64,000 bases of DNA from Sipunculus nudus. Its lineage: Eukaryota; Annelida; Sipuncula; Golfingiida; Sipunculidae. This document shows positions 13,060 through 23,766 of the stretch, one piece after another. Below the pieces are notes generated by a model that saw only the letters and a list, made by a program, of their open reading frames with translations, had not been told where the DNA came from and made no database searches. Each line of letters opens with the position of its first letter. The first letter of the stretch is position 1. The position numbers and the translations under genes are program-made. Location of the stretch: the NCBI GenBank assembly GCA_026874595.1, contig CM049319.1:6042601-6106600 (forward strand). Direction: 5' to 3'.

Positions 13060-14802
13060 ATGGCAGCGCGAGAATACGAGGTTCCCGTCATAGTGAGCGG
13101 AGAGGAGAAATGGATGACGGGATTGACGAAGCACACAACTTGTGATGACATCATATACGCAATTTTACAGTACGAGAGCACCAGAATCGGCGGTGGCGTC
13201 GACGCATGCGTCAACAGTTACGTCATTTGTGAGAAATGGCGCAATGTTGAAAGACCGCTGAGCGGTCGGACTAAAATCGTTAAGGTTTGGCGAGCGTGGG
13301 GTAAAGAAAATAAAGATGTTAAGTTTATTTTACATCATGTGGAGGAGAGGAGGAGATTAAAGCAAGAAAACAAAAGTAAAGAAAAACGTCACCGAAGTAG
13401 TTCACGGAGAAGGGGGAGGTTACGGCGGCGGGACTGTGAGAGCACGGATACGGAACTAGACTTTACCGCAAAGAGAGATCGGCTCGACAAAGAAAACAGG
13501 GTTAACCCGGACAAATTGTGTTCAAACGATTTTGCTAAAGCTAAGCAATTAGAAAACGCTTCCCGCATACAAGGAAAAGCTCTGTCCCAATTAATCCACC
13601 TTGTTATCAAACAAGAGAGGAAAATACAGGACCAGCTTGCCAGAATTAACGACACAGACGCTCAGATCGCTGTGTATGAAGACCGATTAAGTTCAGTGAA
13701 ATCAGGTCCACGTGAGAAATCATTAGATACCAGCAATGAGGACAGTGGACTTAGTTCGGACGATTTTTTGCCGAATATCAAATCCCAGGATTTAGACGCG
13801 TATTTGTACATTTGTGAAAATATCACCCACATCGAAGACAAGCTAGCTCACGAGCGCGATAAAATTGAAAAACTGTCATTTCAGATTTACGAAGAGAGCT
13901 TGTCAGAACCGAACTTTTCAGAGCCAATTCACAAAGCTGCAAAAGACGCCAATAAAGCAGAGAGCCAAAGTCAAATACAAAATGAAGAGGAACAGCTACG
14001 ACATGAATTGGAGAAATGTTTGGACTGGAGTTTTAACGCACAAATGCAAATACATTTGGTTGAAGACTCGCTTGGAAAATGCCGCGAACAGCTGCAGCTC
14101 AAAGAGGACTATATGAACCGCCTTTCAGTGGAACTGGCCGGATGTGAAATCGATAAGGTACAGAACGTGAAGGTGAAACGAACGCGCTTTGAAATCGACG
14201 AACCCCAAAGTATGCAGGTGAAAGGAACAAGCCGCCCCGCGCAATGTGTTAACCAAACTGATAAACAGTTCGGAGGCAAGGAAATAAAGCACGCTGGACT
14301 TGATTATGAGCATATCGCTGATTTGTGGAGCGGCCCAGGACATAGTGGTACAAATATTCACTGCCCAAAAACTAATGACAGTACCACTGCGGGGCCTGCA
14401 ACTACGTTTAGTTGCGCAAATAACCATGATTATGTAAATATGGAGTCTAAATTAGCGAGCGTTTCGGATTACAGCAAGCTACTGCATACCACAAGCGAAA
14501 AACTCCATAAAATCGTGTTCAGTACACAATATCCTCATAAATCTAGTCGGAAGCCCAAACTACCTGAAGTTACGGACCCGTGTTCAATTGAAAAATTGCG
14601 TTTTGTGCGAAAGGGGCATGAAAAACAAATACCGGCGCCACCTCCGTATAAAAGGACAACAGCTGTCGAAACATGCGTCCCGAATGGCAGCGCTGTATTG
14701 TCGACGTCCGACAAAGGACGACAGACAGACAGTGAATCTGACACCGGGCTAAGTTCGATGAATAGTGATGACTGTCATCGAATAATGGAAACTCTTGTGT
14801 AA
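13060..14802 (+). CDS. RASSF10: Ras-association domain protein, RASSF9/10 type (complete, 580 aa, single coding exon)
   Basis: An N-terminal RASSF scaffold protein. Residues about 5-96 form a Ras-association (ubiquitin-fold) domain; the family signature is visible as GEEKWMTGLTKHTTCDDII, then VICEKWRNVERPL, then IVKVWRAWG and VKFILH. In RASSF9 and RASSF10 the same blocks read as a short 'QEEKLV.GL..RTT..DV', a 'IEKWRG.ER.L' and a 'LW.AWG' motif. Residues 98-124 are highly basic (possible nuclear or membrane targeting). Residues about 158-212 and 250-362 are predicted coiled coil by heptad-like leucine/isoleucine spacing, including LSQLIHLVIKQERKI, which corresponds to the family's 'METLVHLI.SQ' segment. 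The C-terminus ends in SDTGLSSMNSDD, a hallmark of the family. The start ATG has a good Kozak context (A at -3, G at +4). Vertebrate RASSF9/10 act as coiled-coil scaffolds linked to trafficking, mitosis and cell polarity; Drosophila relatives act in planar polarity. Oddities: a 15-residue tandem duplication (363-392), a PPPY motif (527-530) and a DSGLSS motif (228-233). Invertebrates often have one gene ancestral to RASSF9 and RASSF10, so the symbol is approximate. Confidence 0.93.
   Translation: MAAREYEVPVIVSGEEKWMTGLTKHTTCDDIIYAILQYESTRIGGGVDACVNSYVICEKWRNVERPLSGRTKIVKVWRAWGKENKDVKFILHHVEERRRLKQENKSKEKRHRSSSRRRGRLRRRDCESTDTELDFTAKRDRLDKENRVNPDKLCSNDFAKAKQLENASRIQGKALSQLIHLVIKQERKIQDQLARINDTDAQIAVYEDRLSSVKSGPREKSLDTSNEDSGLSSDDFLPNIKSQDLDAYLYICENITHIEDKLAHERDKIEKLSFQIYEESLSEPNFSEPIHKAAKDANKAESQSQIQNEEEQLRHELEKCLDWSFNAQMQIHLVEDSLGKCREQLQLKEDYMNRLSVELAGCEIDKVQNVKVKRTRFEIDEPQSMQVKGTSRPAQCVNQTDKQFGGKEIKHAGLDYEHIADLWSGPGHSGTNIHCPKTNDSTTAGPATTFSCANNHDYVNMESKLASVSDYSKLLHTTSEKLHKIVFSTQYPHKSSRKPKLPEVTDPCSIEKLRFVRKGHEKQIPAPPPYKRTTAVETCVPNGSAVLSTSDKGRQTDSESDTGLSSMNSDDCHRIMETLV
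14146..14235 (+). repeat. In-frame 45-bp tandem duplication inside the RASSF gene
   Basis: Two adjacent 45-bp copies (14146-14190 and 14191-14235) both start GAAATCGA and carry a CAGGTGAAA-like or GTGAAGGTGAAA core. They encode residues 363-377 and 378-392; each begins EID and contains an M/K-x-V-K motif. It lies in the linker after the second coiled coil. Confidence 0.7.
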
Positions 14803-15063
14803 AACGGTGAAATAATTATTTGTTATCCTGCCACCCATGCATACATAACAATCTGGTTTGCGGGGATACAGAGAAACGCTGAGTCATGAATTAATATCAG
14901 TTAATACTTGTGGGCAGACACACACACATATCCACAAACACATTCATTCTCTCACACCCATACATACATATACACTGCGATGCTGGCATTTATTTAGGTT
15001 CCTGGATTATTATTTATGTATTAAATATGTTACCTTCAAATGATGTCTGCTTGTTATTTTCTG

Positions 15064-15069
15064 AATAAA
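15064..15069 (+). terminator. Likely polyadenylation signal AATAAA of the RASSF gene
   Basis: First canonical AATAAA downstream of the stop codon, 262 bp after it; an ATTAAA variant lies slightly upstream near 15020. The 3' UTR would then be about 280 bp. A consensus match only. Confidence 0.45.
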
Positions 15070-15682
15070 TTGCATCTTGCTGGAGCTTAACCATATATTT
15101 GGGATAGAATCTGGTCCACTTATTTTCAAGGAAATAGAAGCTCCTACCATATACAATTATTTTCCCGCAAAATTTTAATATTCTAATGAACCAATTAAAT
15201 CTATTTTGGTAAAATATATATAATTTAAAGTAGCACCAAATCGATGTACACGCTAACTCTTCCACTGATAAATATCGAATATGCACCTTAATGTCAATAG
15301 ATCCAAGAATCGCGAATTAATGGCCCATGATATTATCATTATTCAAATACCAACTAGAAGGTTCCCATCAGAGGCTGCACATTGTTATGCTGAACACAAT
15401 ATAAGCGCGAACTGTGCAAGTGCAGAGCTTCCAACACAATATCAGCTGACTCCATACATGTTTGTTTTACATGTTCGTGTTCGGATTTCAAGACAAGTAG
15501 TTACGCATGAAAATCTTAGGGTATTAAAGTATTAAAGTAAACGAACAACACTAACACCAGTTGAATAGATCCCAGTGATTCCAAAGTGCTTTATCAAAAC
15601 GTACACCTAGCCCTGCAAGTAATGCCAAATTTAAACCTATTCTTGTACAATATATATTATATCCATTGTAATCTATCATCTT
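15070..15682. other. Non-coding stretch
   Basis: AT-rich sequence with small open frames (15014-15286 minus, 15281-15535 plus) that are not recognised. Confidence 0.55.
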
Positions 15683-16077
15683 TATACTACTAAAATTGTC
15701 CTGCCTGTATGTTTGTTTGTCCCAGAACGTCCACCGAAGCGGGCCATGACAGTGGGCCTGTTTTGCTATCAGCGTCAGTTATATGCCCAAACTTACAGAA
15801 CGTACACCAATTTGGCCCTTCCACTTGCACACGATGGAATTCCCGGCGGCATGATCACATCGCAGGTCTGTCGCAAAAGATCACACCGCTCGCCATTGCT
15901 GACCTTCACCTTGGTCCATTACCACAAAAACGTATAGAGAGTAGTTTCGTGTCGACTACCAGACGTCGCTACCTTACGGGACTGGGGAGTTGGCTACCTA
16001 CGGTTATGGCCACACAATACGCGCCATTATACCCTTCCTCAGCAACGGGACCCAACGGGTCACAATTTTCTAGTATA
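15683..16077. mobile_element. Short inverted-repeat element (nonautonomous DNA transposon, about 395 bp)
   Basis: The left end reads TATACTACTAAAATTGTCC and the right end, reverse-complemented, reads TATACTAGAAAATTGTGACC. After the left end comes GTATGTTTGTTTGTCCCAGAACG, split here as TATGTTTGTTTG then TCCCAGAACG, a common start of such interspersed elements in invertebrates. The interior is more GC-rich than its flanks, which explains two overlapping open frames (15709-16083, 124 codons; 15713-15937, 74 codons). Neither encodes a recognisable transposase. The class is uncertain; a Helitron-type or TIR element are both possible. Confidence 0.6.
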
Positions 16078-17690
16078 GTTTAAAACTAATTCATGGGTTC
16101 ATCTGTGGTCATGCTCATTTGAACCCATTTATGACAGTTCAGATCACAAGTGAATAAATACAAAATTTTCCATTCCCATTCAAACAGAAATAAGTATACA
16201 TGGGAACAATGAACCCCACTTTGCCCGATAATTAATATATTTCTACCAATAGTTAATCTTATCAAAAATTCTATATTGCTCCCGAATGTACATTAAATAT
16301 ACTCAAATAATTGTGTTTCCCTACAATGTATGGTAGTGTGTGTGTTTTATGCGTTTGTCTGTCTGTGCGTATGAGTTAACGTGATGCAATGGGTTTGATG
16401 TCGCATATTTCTCTTTGTTTTGTTCTGAAATCATATACTGCAATATTTTATTTTTAACCTGTACGACCAACAAGCTAAAAAAATAAAATGGCGGATGAGG
16501 GGGAAAATGTAGGTCTTCAGAATATTTAAAAATAAAATTGTGACAGTGTAACCAAAGTTTTGCAGTATTGCCGATGTGACAGTTTTGCCGAAGGAAAGAA
16601 CCTTGGAGACCAGGTATAGGCTCAGAGAGGAAAGAGAAAAATTATAATATACAGCTGTTTATTTAATAAAATAACCTATAACTGCAGATTTAATCATTAT
16701 ACATCTGGAGTTACCTTCAATGGACCGGATAGCCCATTCTCTTTTAGATAAAACACATCATTAACTCTATTTGAGGACTGACAGATATACGAACATTTGT
16801 CAATAAAAAATTTGCTTCGCTTGTTGTGGCATCTGTTGGAAATATTTTTAACTAAACATGCATATATTTGTGCAATCTGAGCAACGATTCTCACTCTGTT
16901 ATGGTTGCATCCCTGGCAAACTCATATAAAATCATGCAACACAAAAATTCCTGAAATATTAATTTTGAGACCAATAAATGTATATCATTCTGAACCTATT
17001 GTATTTTCTAAAGATGTGTGTACTGATTAAATGTTATTATTTCAAACGTTCTTGATATTTGATATAAGACAATATTTTTTTTGTGTGCACTTTATTATAT
17101 AGCACCCAGTGAGAAAGAGGTATTTGTTAGCAAGAAAATATTCAACTAACCTACAATATTTCGATGTATTTTCCTCTACCATATATCTGTCTGTTTAAGA
17201 ATGAAATATTGAATAAATCGTTGAAACAAAATTTAAAATCTTAAATTTAAGTCAGTTTGAAAGCATTGTGATTTCAAGAGAGCTAAGAACCAACACGTTA
17301 TATACATGTGTACATGAAGCAGGATTCAGCAGCCCATTTTAAGTACTGGATGCCTGTACGGAGAAGCGGATAATTCTCCACCGTTTCTATCAGAATTATA
17401 TACACTTGACTGAAATTGAATTTTTAAATTTTAAATAGATTTCATTTATCTGAGAGATGTTTCTTCCTGGTACCTGAAAACATTACACTGATATGCCTTC
17501 AAGTAATCTTGCAAATTTGATCGGTTGAGAAATAGCGGTCACGGACATTTTTACGATAACAACGGACCAATTTGATTTAACATAAAACATTTTTAAATTA
17601 TATGTTGCATAACCACACTGCAGGTAAAATAAAAAGTTAAAGTTTTTATTCCTCTCAGACTCCTCGCGAGTTGAACCTCATCGATACTAG
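16078..17690. other. Non-coding stretch, nothing recognised
   Basis: AT-rich sequence with no open frame of interest, no RNA gene and no clear transposon end. Confidence 0.55.
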
Positions 17691-18205
17691 ATAGTTGTTC
17701 AAGCAGATGGTTCAATTTCAGATAGTCCGTGTGCCAAGGGGATGTACTTTTTCCATGGTCGTTTCTTATATACATAAACGATTTGTTGGTAGAACAGCGA
17801 AAACAAGGGTCCGGTGTAAAGCCAGGAGATGTGTATTTAGGATCACCTGTGCAAGCCGATAATGTCGCCCTTCTATCCTTAACTCCAGCAGGGTTGCAAC
17901 ATGTGACAAATGTTTGTTATGATTATAGCTGTAGGTGGCGCTCTGTGTTTAACCCTAAAAAACCGTGGTGATGGTTTTTGGAGAATCAAAGGTAGCCTTT
18001 CAACGTTTATGCACTCAGAGAAACTGGTATTTCTAGAAGGAAAACATGGAATTATATATGTGAAAATTTGCCTGAAGCTCACTTGGTTTCATAAACCGAT
18101 AAAGAGCTTTTACTTGCATTACAAGATGGTGTTATGCAGCTCGATGTGGAGTGGTCTGACGAAAGCCCTTTTAATTTCTAACACTCGGTGGTGCTATTTC
18201 TGAAT
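17691..18205 (+). pseudogene. Decayed non-LTR retrotransposon (LINE) reverse transcriptase fragment
   Basis: The frame at 17729-17971 carries reverse-transcriptase palm motifs: CQGDVLFP (family 'RQGD.LSP'), FLIYINDLLVE, then GDVYLGSPVQADNVALLSLTP, here split as GDVYLGSPVQADN and VALLSLTP. The catalytic box that should read Y/F-A-D-D is QADN at 17852-17863, so the second catalytic aspartate is lost. Homology continues in other frames (VVMVFGESK, then LTWFHKPIK), showing at least one frameshift and several stops. Upstream fingers/endonuclease and the 3' end are missing. It is a dead fragment of a mobile element, not a host gene; the LINE clade was not determined. Confidence 0.8.
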
Positions 18206-21129
18206 GGTATTTAACCTGTCCTCGCATATTTATTGCCACAAGAGATATATGCCTTAATGTAAATTTATGATGTTATTTCGGTGAAAATTGTATTTAATTT
18301 TTTTTTCTTTTCTATGTATACCCATTTGTTATTCACCTTTGCTCTACATATAATAATTATTGTATATCTTTGCTTGACGGAGGAAATAAAGACTAACAAC
18401 AGCAACATTAATACGAACGTTGAACAAAAGATGGCGCCACTTGCCGATGAAACTGGGAATGGCAGATTTGTGAACGTGCCCTTTTTGGTGAATACTTGCA
18501 TGCCAAGACATAGCTTCCTTAAAAGGAAAAGACCAACCAGTATCATAAAGAAGCTTAAATAAAGAAATACATGTAAATAAATAAATAAATAAAATAAAAA
18601 AATGAGTGCCAAATTACAGGTGAATAAAAATCGAAGCCATGTTAAATAAGTGTCTATTCATGAAGATTCGGTCATACTGATCTTCTTTTGGGAATTCACA
18701 GTAGATCTCATCAATCCTATATAATGCATTTAAAAATACAATGTTTACTAAGATTATATATATATTGAGTATATGAAATATAAAATAATATTTTTGTTTA
18801 AATTTTGCATACCAGGAAAATGACTTGCACTTCGCTCCATACATACCATGTACACTAATATGCCTAATGCATACAATAATATATTGTATATTATTTATAA
18901 GGTGACATAAAAATATAAAAATAATAATATATTTCATATTTTTAAAATAAACTATAAAATAAAATAGTATATATAGTATAGTATTTTATACATTTATTTA
19001 TGATTAGCGTATCACGACATGGGTTCTAATCCAGGATCGACCCTACTCATATCTGACCTGGTAAAAATAACCGTATATTTTCGGTCTGTCCACGGAACAA
19101 AATGGCACCTTCGAGGCCCGGGGGAAGATGGTTTGAGCAATAATTTCCCCTACTTAGTTCATAAAAAAAAAAAAACAATTAAACCTCGTTCTGAAATCAG
19201 AACGCTTTTATGAGAATGTGTGTTTCGGGCTGCCACCGAAATTGGTCCGAATCCGGGATCGACACTGCTGTTAATTATCTCTAATAATAATGGTGTGTGG
19301 GAGATCGTCCGTCCACGTGCGTGTTACTGAGGGCATATGGTGAGAGTGTGTGTATGTTGAAAAATAAAAAACAATAATTTTACTTTCAAGTGAAATTATT
19401 AAATTCAAGTGAGAAAGATCATAGTTGATGGATACTTATTACTGGAAATGTTATGACAGATAATTTATAAAACCATGTCACAATTACATATTAAATATAA
19501 TTTGTAATTTTAAAAATTATTTGTATGTGGATGTGCGAATATGTATTTGTATGAGTATAGAAATGTATATATGTGAATATTGGTGCTTATATATGCTAAA
19601 TTGTTAGTACAGATGCACTGAAATGATTGCTTATATGCACAAATAATGCGATATTAATAATGTTGGTCATATTTTTGTTGTTGTCCATGATGAAAAAAAG
19701 AACAATTATGCCTTGATGGCTGAGACGACAAAAGGAAGAAAAAGAAAAGAGATTTTTTTTTCTGTCAAAACCCGCAGAGTCGACATATAACAAACATAAA
19801 GAGCACACATTAATGAGAAAGTCGGATTAAGAGACCGAAGTCGATCATCATTAAGTCCCCTTTTGCAAGGATGATTTTTTTTCCTTTACTTGGCACACCT
19901 TTAATATCTTGTTATACGTACTTTTCATCCTAAAATGTAAACAAACAGAGAAAGAGTCTCGTTCAAACCAAGTATAACACAGTTACACAATTAGTCTAGA
20001 TCTTAACCTCAGGTTATAAAACGATATTCTTCGTGACTTTACGATCTAATGAACCAAACTAGAGGATGTCATTAGTATGTCTGTAAATACTGGTCGCTCC
20101 CTTTTCATTAAGTTCACATAAAATCGCATTTTCGGCACTTGGTGCCCCCATGGTATATTATTGTTAACGTCCAAATCCGTGACATGTAGAAAACACAGTG
20201 TATTTGTACAATGCACTTCATGTTGGCACGGTGTGAGACAAGGAAGTCGTAGATCTATTAGATATACCACAAATTAGTTTGTACCGTCTTAGTGGTATGA
20301 GTTTTCACGCTGTCGGGTTCATAAGAGAGAGGAGGATTACATCATCGCCGGAAGTCAACAGTCCACATGGTCACATTCACGTAACCCCATCTTCTGCTGC
20401 AGTCTTATTGTTGGCCTAAGAGTACCGCCATCTGCCGGAGCACAGAGAAACTATTACATGTCAAACGGCACAAATTACCAACATATAAAGTAATGGAGTG
20501 CTTCTTTTTTTATATAATACGAAAACCTTTTTGTTTTTTAAACACTGACTATAAAAAGAATAAATAAAAAATCACATTTTCTGGTCATCTGTAAATAATA
20601 ATATTTTATTATATAATATATTTTATATATAAAATAATATTTATGAAACTTAATATAAGATGAACAATATACGTGTAGCTTTTATTATTAGAAGAAATTA
20701 AATGACACTCACCTGAAATACATACACCAAGCTGTATCACAACAAGCCACATGCGAATAGTGTGTATCACCTCGTGTGTTTCTTAAAGGCCGTTTTGCGT
20801 CAAAGTGCATTGACCTGTACCACATTCCTAATATATGTACTTTAGTCGCATTATTTTTTATATTTAACTTAGACTCTACCAGGCTGGTTATTTTTTTCTG
20901 CCGTTCTCCCGCCCATCGTCTTTCTAAAGTGTCAAGAGTATTTTTTTTATGATCATGATACTTTCAAGAAAACAATTGTATTTCAAAATATCGGATAAAG
21001 GCACATATCATGTATTTATATTTTGACAGACAGATTATGGTTACTAACTTGTACCTTACGATGGCTAGGATATGGACCTGAGATTTTACAAACGAGTCGT
21101 TTGATGAATTTCTAGTACCATTGGTGGAA
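18206..21129. other. Non-coding AT-rich stretch with possible SINE-like remnants
   Basis: Around 19018-19060 and 19238-19270 two related segments each carry a tRNA B-box-like string (GGTTCTAATCC, GGTCCGAATCC) followed by a GGATCGAC motif; the first is followed downstream by a poly-A run at about 19164-19175. These could be tRNA-derived SINE remnants, but no cloverleaf can be drawn. An AT-only palindromic patch lies at about 20596-20650. Open frames here (for example 18281-18562 and 18614-18937) are AT-driven and unrecognised. Confidence 0.45.
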
Positions 21130-21830
21130 ATAAAAAAAAGAATCTGTAAAAAATAAAGAATTCAGGTATAATCAGGAAATAAAAAATAAGAATGCAGGAA
21201 GAACAAGCAAATATCTAGAACCCTGAAACGAAACAGAAATTGAGATCCCATGAAAGAGACAGGAAAATCAGGATTAAAAAAAAATGAATAATTAATATCA
21301 AAGAAACCACTTACAATGTAAAATCTAAGAAGAAACAAGGAATCAGGGAGGAACTTGGAAAATTGTTAATCCAGGAAGAACTTAAACATTTATCGAAATC
21401 AGGAAAATTTTTAACCTGCGTTGAAATCGATGAAAATTAACCAGGAAAAATTTATAATCCACGAAGAAACTGATAATATTTAAAGACCCGAGAATAGTAA
21501 TAAACTTATCATAATTTTTGGAAGAAACAAGAAATTATCCAGGAAAAAGTGCGAAACCTAGAATGAAAGAAATAAAAACATAGTAGATTAGTGCCAAAGA
21601 AAATTAATTTATCTGGAATCCACTAAGCAAGAGGAAAATCCAGAATCCAGGATCAAACCAGGATACACTAGAATCAAAGTAAAATTAAAAAAATAACTTA
21701 GAACCCAGGAGGGAACAAACACCGATCCAGAACCCTGGAAGGAACGAAGAGTAATCTCAACTCCGGAAAACAAAGCCTGGAAACTTGGAAGGACATAAAT
21801 GTCGCTCAGTACTTTCAAAACTGGTTGAAG
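21130..21830. repeat. Purine-rich degenerate repeat array
   Basis: About 700 bp in which the plus strand is strongly purine-biased and the motifs AATCCAGGAAGAA, GAAACAAG and CAGGAAAA recur many times with irregular spacing of roughly 20-40 bp. It looks like an old minisatellite that has diverged. No open frame is coding-like. Confidence 0.65.
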
Positions 21831-22305
21831 GTAAAGGTTAATATAAAATTTACTGTTGTTTTAATCAAGCCTGTGCCCGTACTCAATCCGGGGTGTTGTA
21901 TGGAGCGAACGCCCTTTCACCGTGCTGTCAATCTGGCCGATGAGTATAAACTTATTTTTGCACGAATAATCTTATCTAGGTCAAGTATGTAACTTTACTT
22001 TAAAGAAATCTTTGACGACAGACATGCAATAAAAGAAGAATATAACTCTGGATCCGAATCCGAATATGTATCAACACAACTATATGAAGGGTCCCACTGT
22101 TTACAGGATCAGTCCTCAGATAATTTCCAAAACTTTGAACAAACTTTCTGAACAAACTACCCACTTACAAACATTGATGAAACCGTAACCTGTAATACTA
22201 AGATAATGTTGCAATGGCAATAAATATCTTCATTTTCCATTACAACATGAATCAGATCCCTGCCCCTCACCGCTTACACTTGAATAAACGGGTGCCCTTT
22301 GACAA
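21831..22305. other. Non-coding stretch
   Basis: Nothing recognised up to the CCGTCCGTC microsatellite that opens the next element. Confidence 0.55.
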
Positions 22306-22900
22306 TCACCCCGTCCGTCTATCCGTCTGTTTGTCCGTCCGTCAACAAATTCGGTTCCGGATGATAACTCTAGTTTAGATTGACATATGAATTTCAAACC
22401 TGACTTATATATGGGCCACCACTAAAGCAAGAACGCTATTGATTTTGGGGTCATGAGGTCAAGGTCACAGAACCCACATCTTTAACAAGTTTGTGGACGC
22501 AATAACCCAAACATTTCATCCCAAACGTTCCATCTTGCACATATAGCTCCCCTGTCAATAGGAAACGATTCCTGTCAATTTTGGGGTCACAAGGTCAAAG
22601 ATCAAGGTCACAGAAGCCACCTGTCCACAAATTTGTTTCCGGATGATAACTCCAGTTGGGATTGACCTATGCATTTAAAACTTGATTTATTAATGGCCCA
22701 CCACCAATGTAAGAACCCTTTTTATTTTGGGTTATGGGATCACAGGTAAAAATTACAAGACCCCCATCTTTAAAAAATATCGTGAAGGCATTGTAATTGT
22801 TTCATCCAAAATCTTTCACTTATGGATAACCTAACAATAGTGGAAATACAAAATTAATTTCGACGTCACAAGTTTCAAGGTCATAGGACCATCATACTGA
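22306..22900 (-). mobile_element. Tandem-unit interspersed element (pearl-like), two units
   Basis: Starts with a (GTCC)-type microsatellite at about 22308-22343, then two related units whose cores begin TTCCGGATGATAACTC near 22359 and 22635, a period of about 276 bp. Each unit contains TTTTGGGGTCA followed by AGGTCAAGGTCAC, strings that in my recollection are very common in bivalve interspersed repeats. The microsatellite lies on the left here and on the right in the 25.65-29.04 kb element, so this copy is inverted relative to that one. No coding capacity. Confidence 0.6.
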
Positions 22901-23715
22901 TTAAAATGCTGACCGGGCTTACAGTTTAATACATTCCTCCACTCCCACATCTTCATACACGCCTATCACTGATTCAAACCTTAACAACTTGGTTCAGATG
23001 TTTAAATACTGTTTTGGACCAGTTTCCTCAGTCCCTGCATGTAACCTTTTTATATTTTTTTCAAACATCACTTAGCCCAAACAGGGAGTCTATTGGCATT
23101 TTCCGGGCCCTTCCTGACCCATCAGTTTTCTAGATGCATATCAGTCTACATTGGACGAATAATAACCTGCATACAGGGCGCCCTCTACACACGAGAACTA
23201 ATCCGTATGCTCTCTTCATTTTGTTTCTGTTGCCTGTAAATGAGCTTAATTAATTCTAAGTATCAACAATTAAGATAATGAGACTTAGCATGCAACAATA
23301 TAAACAAAGCCACAAAGATCAATATCAGAGTATACTTATATCTTGTATACAAGACCTCAGCGTGAGGAGTAGTTTAAGCACCATTATGCTATTTTCGCCG
23401 CTTCAGCCGGTCCTTGTGATTGGGAAAGTTAGAAAATATCTACGGGCCTTTTTCGTGAGCGGACATGTGTTTGAGTGGGCGAACCTTTTTGAAATAGGGT
23501 CATAATTACGCCTTTGAGGGTGACCTGATCAAGAATTTTGATAGCTTCATTTTTATTTATTAGAAAATTCTTCTCCCTCAAGAACTAATGATTAAATTTC
23601 TTTGAAATTGAAATTTTATGTTCAGTTCTGACTCAAAGAATAAAGCTCATTAAGCCGAGGTCACGAAGTTCACTCTTAGAGTTCCTATGACCTTATTCCT
23701 GGGAATATCATATTC

Positions 23716-23718
<3 letters not shown>
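22901..23718. other. Non-coding stretch
   Basis: No gene recognised; the 75-codon frame at 23278-23505 has no motif. Confidence 0.55.

Positions 23719-23764
<46 letters not shown>
23719..23764. repeat. (AT)n microsatellite
   Basis: Uninterrupted AT dinucleotide tract. Confidence 0.95.

Positions 23765-23766
<2 letters not shown>

Noticed and set aside
13389-14744. Minus-strand and +2 frames over the RASSF exon
   Set aside because: Shadows of the 580-codon gene.
15709-16083. 124-codon frame as a gene
   Set aside because: It lies wholly within an inverted-repeat element, overlaps another frame and shows no domain.
19018-19270. tRNA genes suggested by B-box-like strings
   Set aside because: No acceptor stem, D-arm or anticodon arm can be paired; at most SINE remnants.
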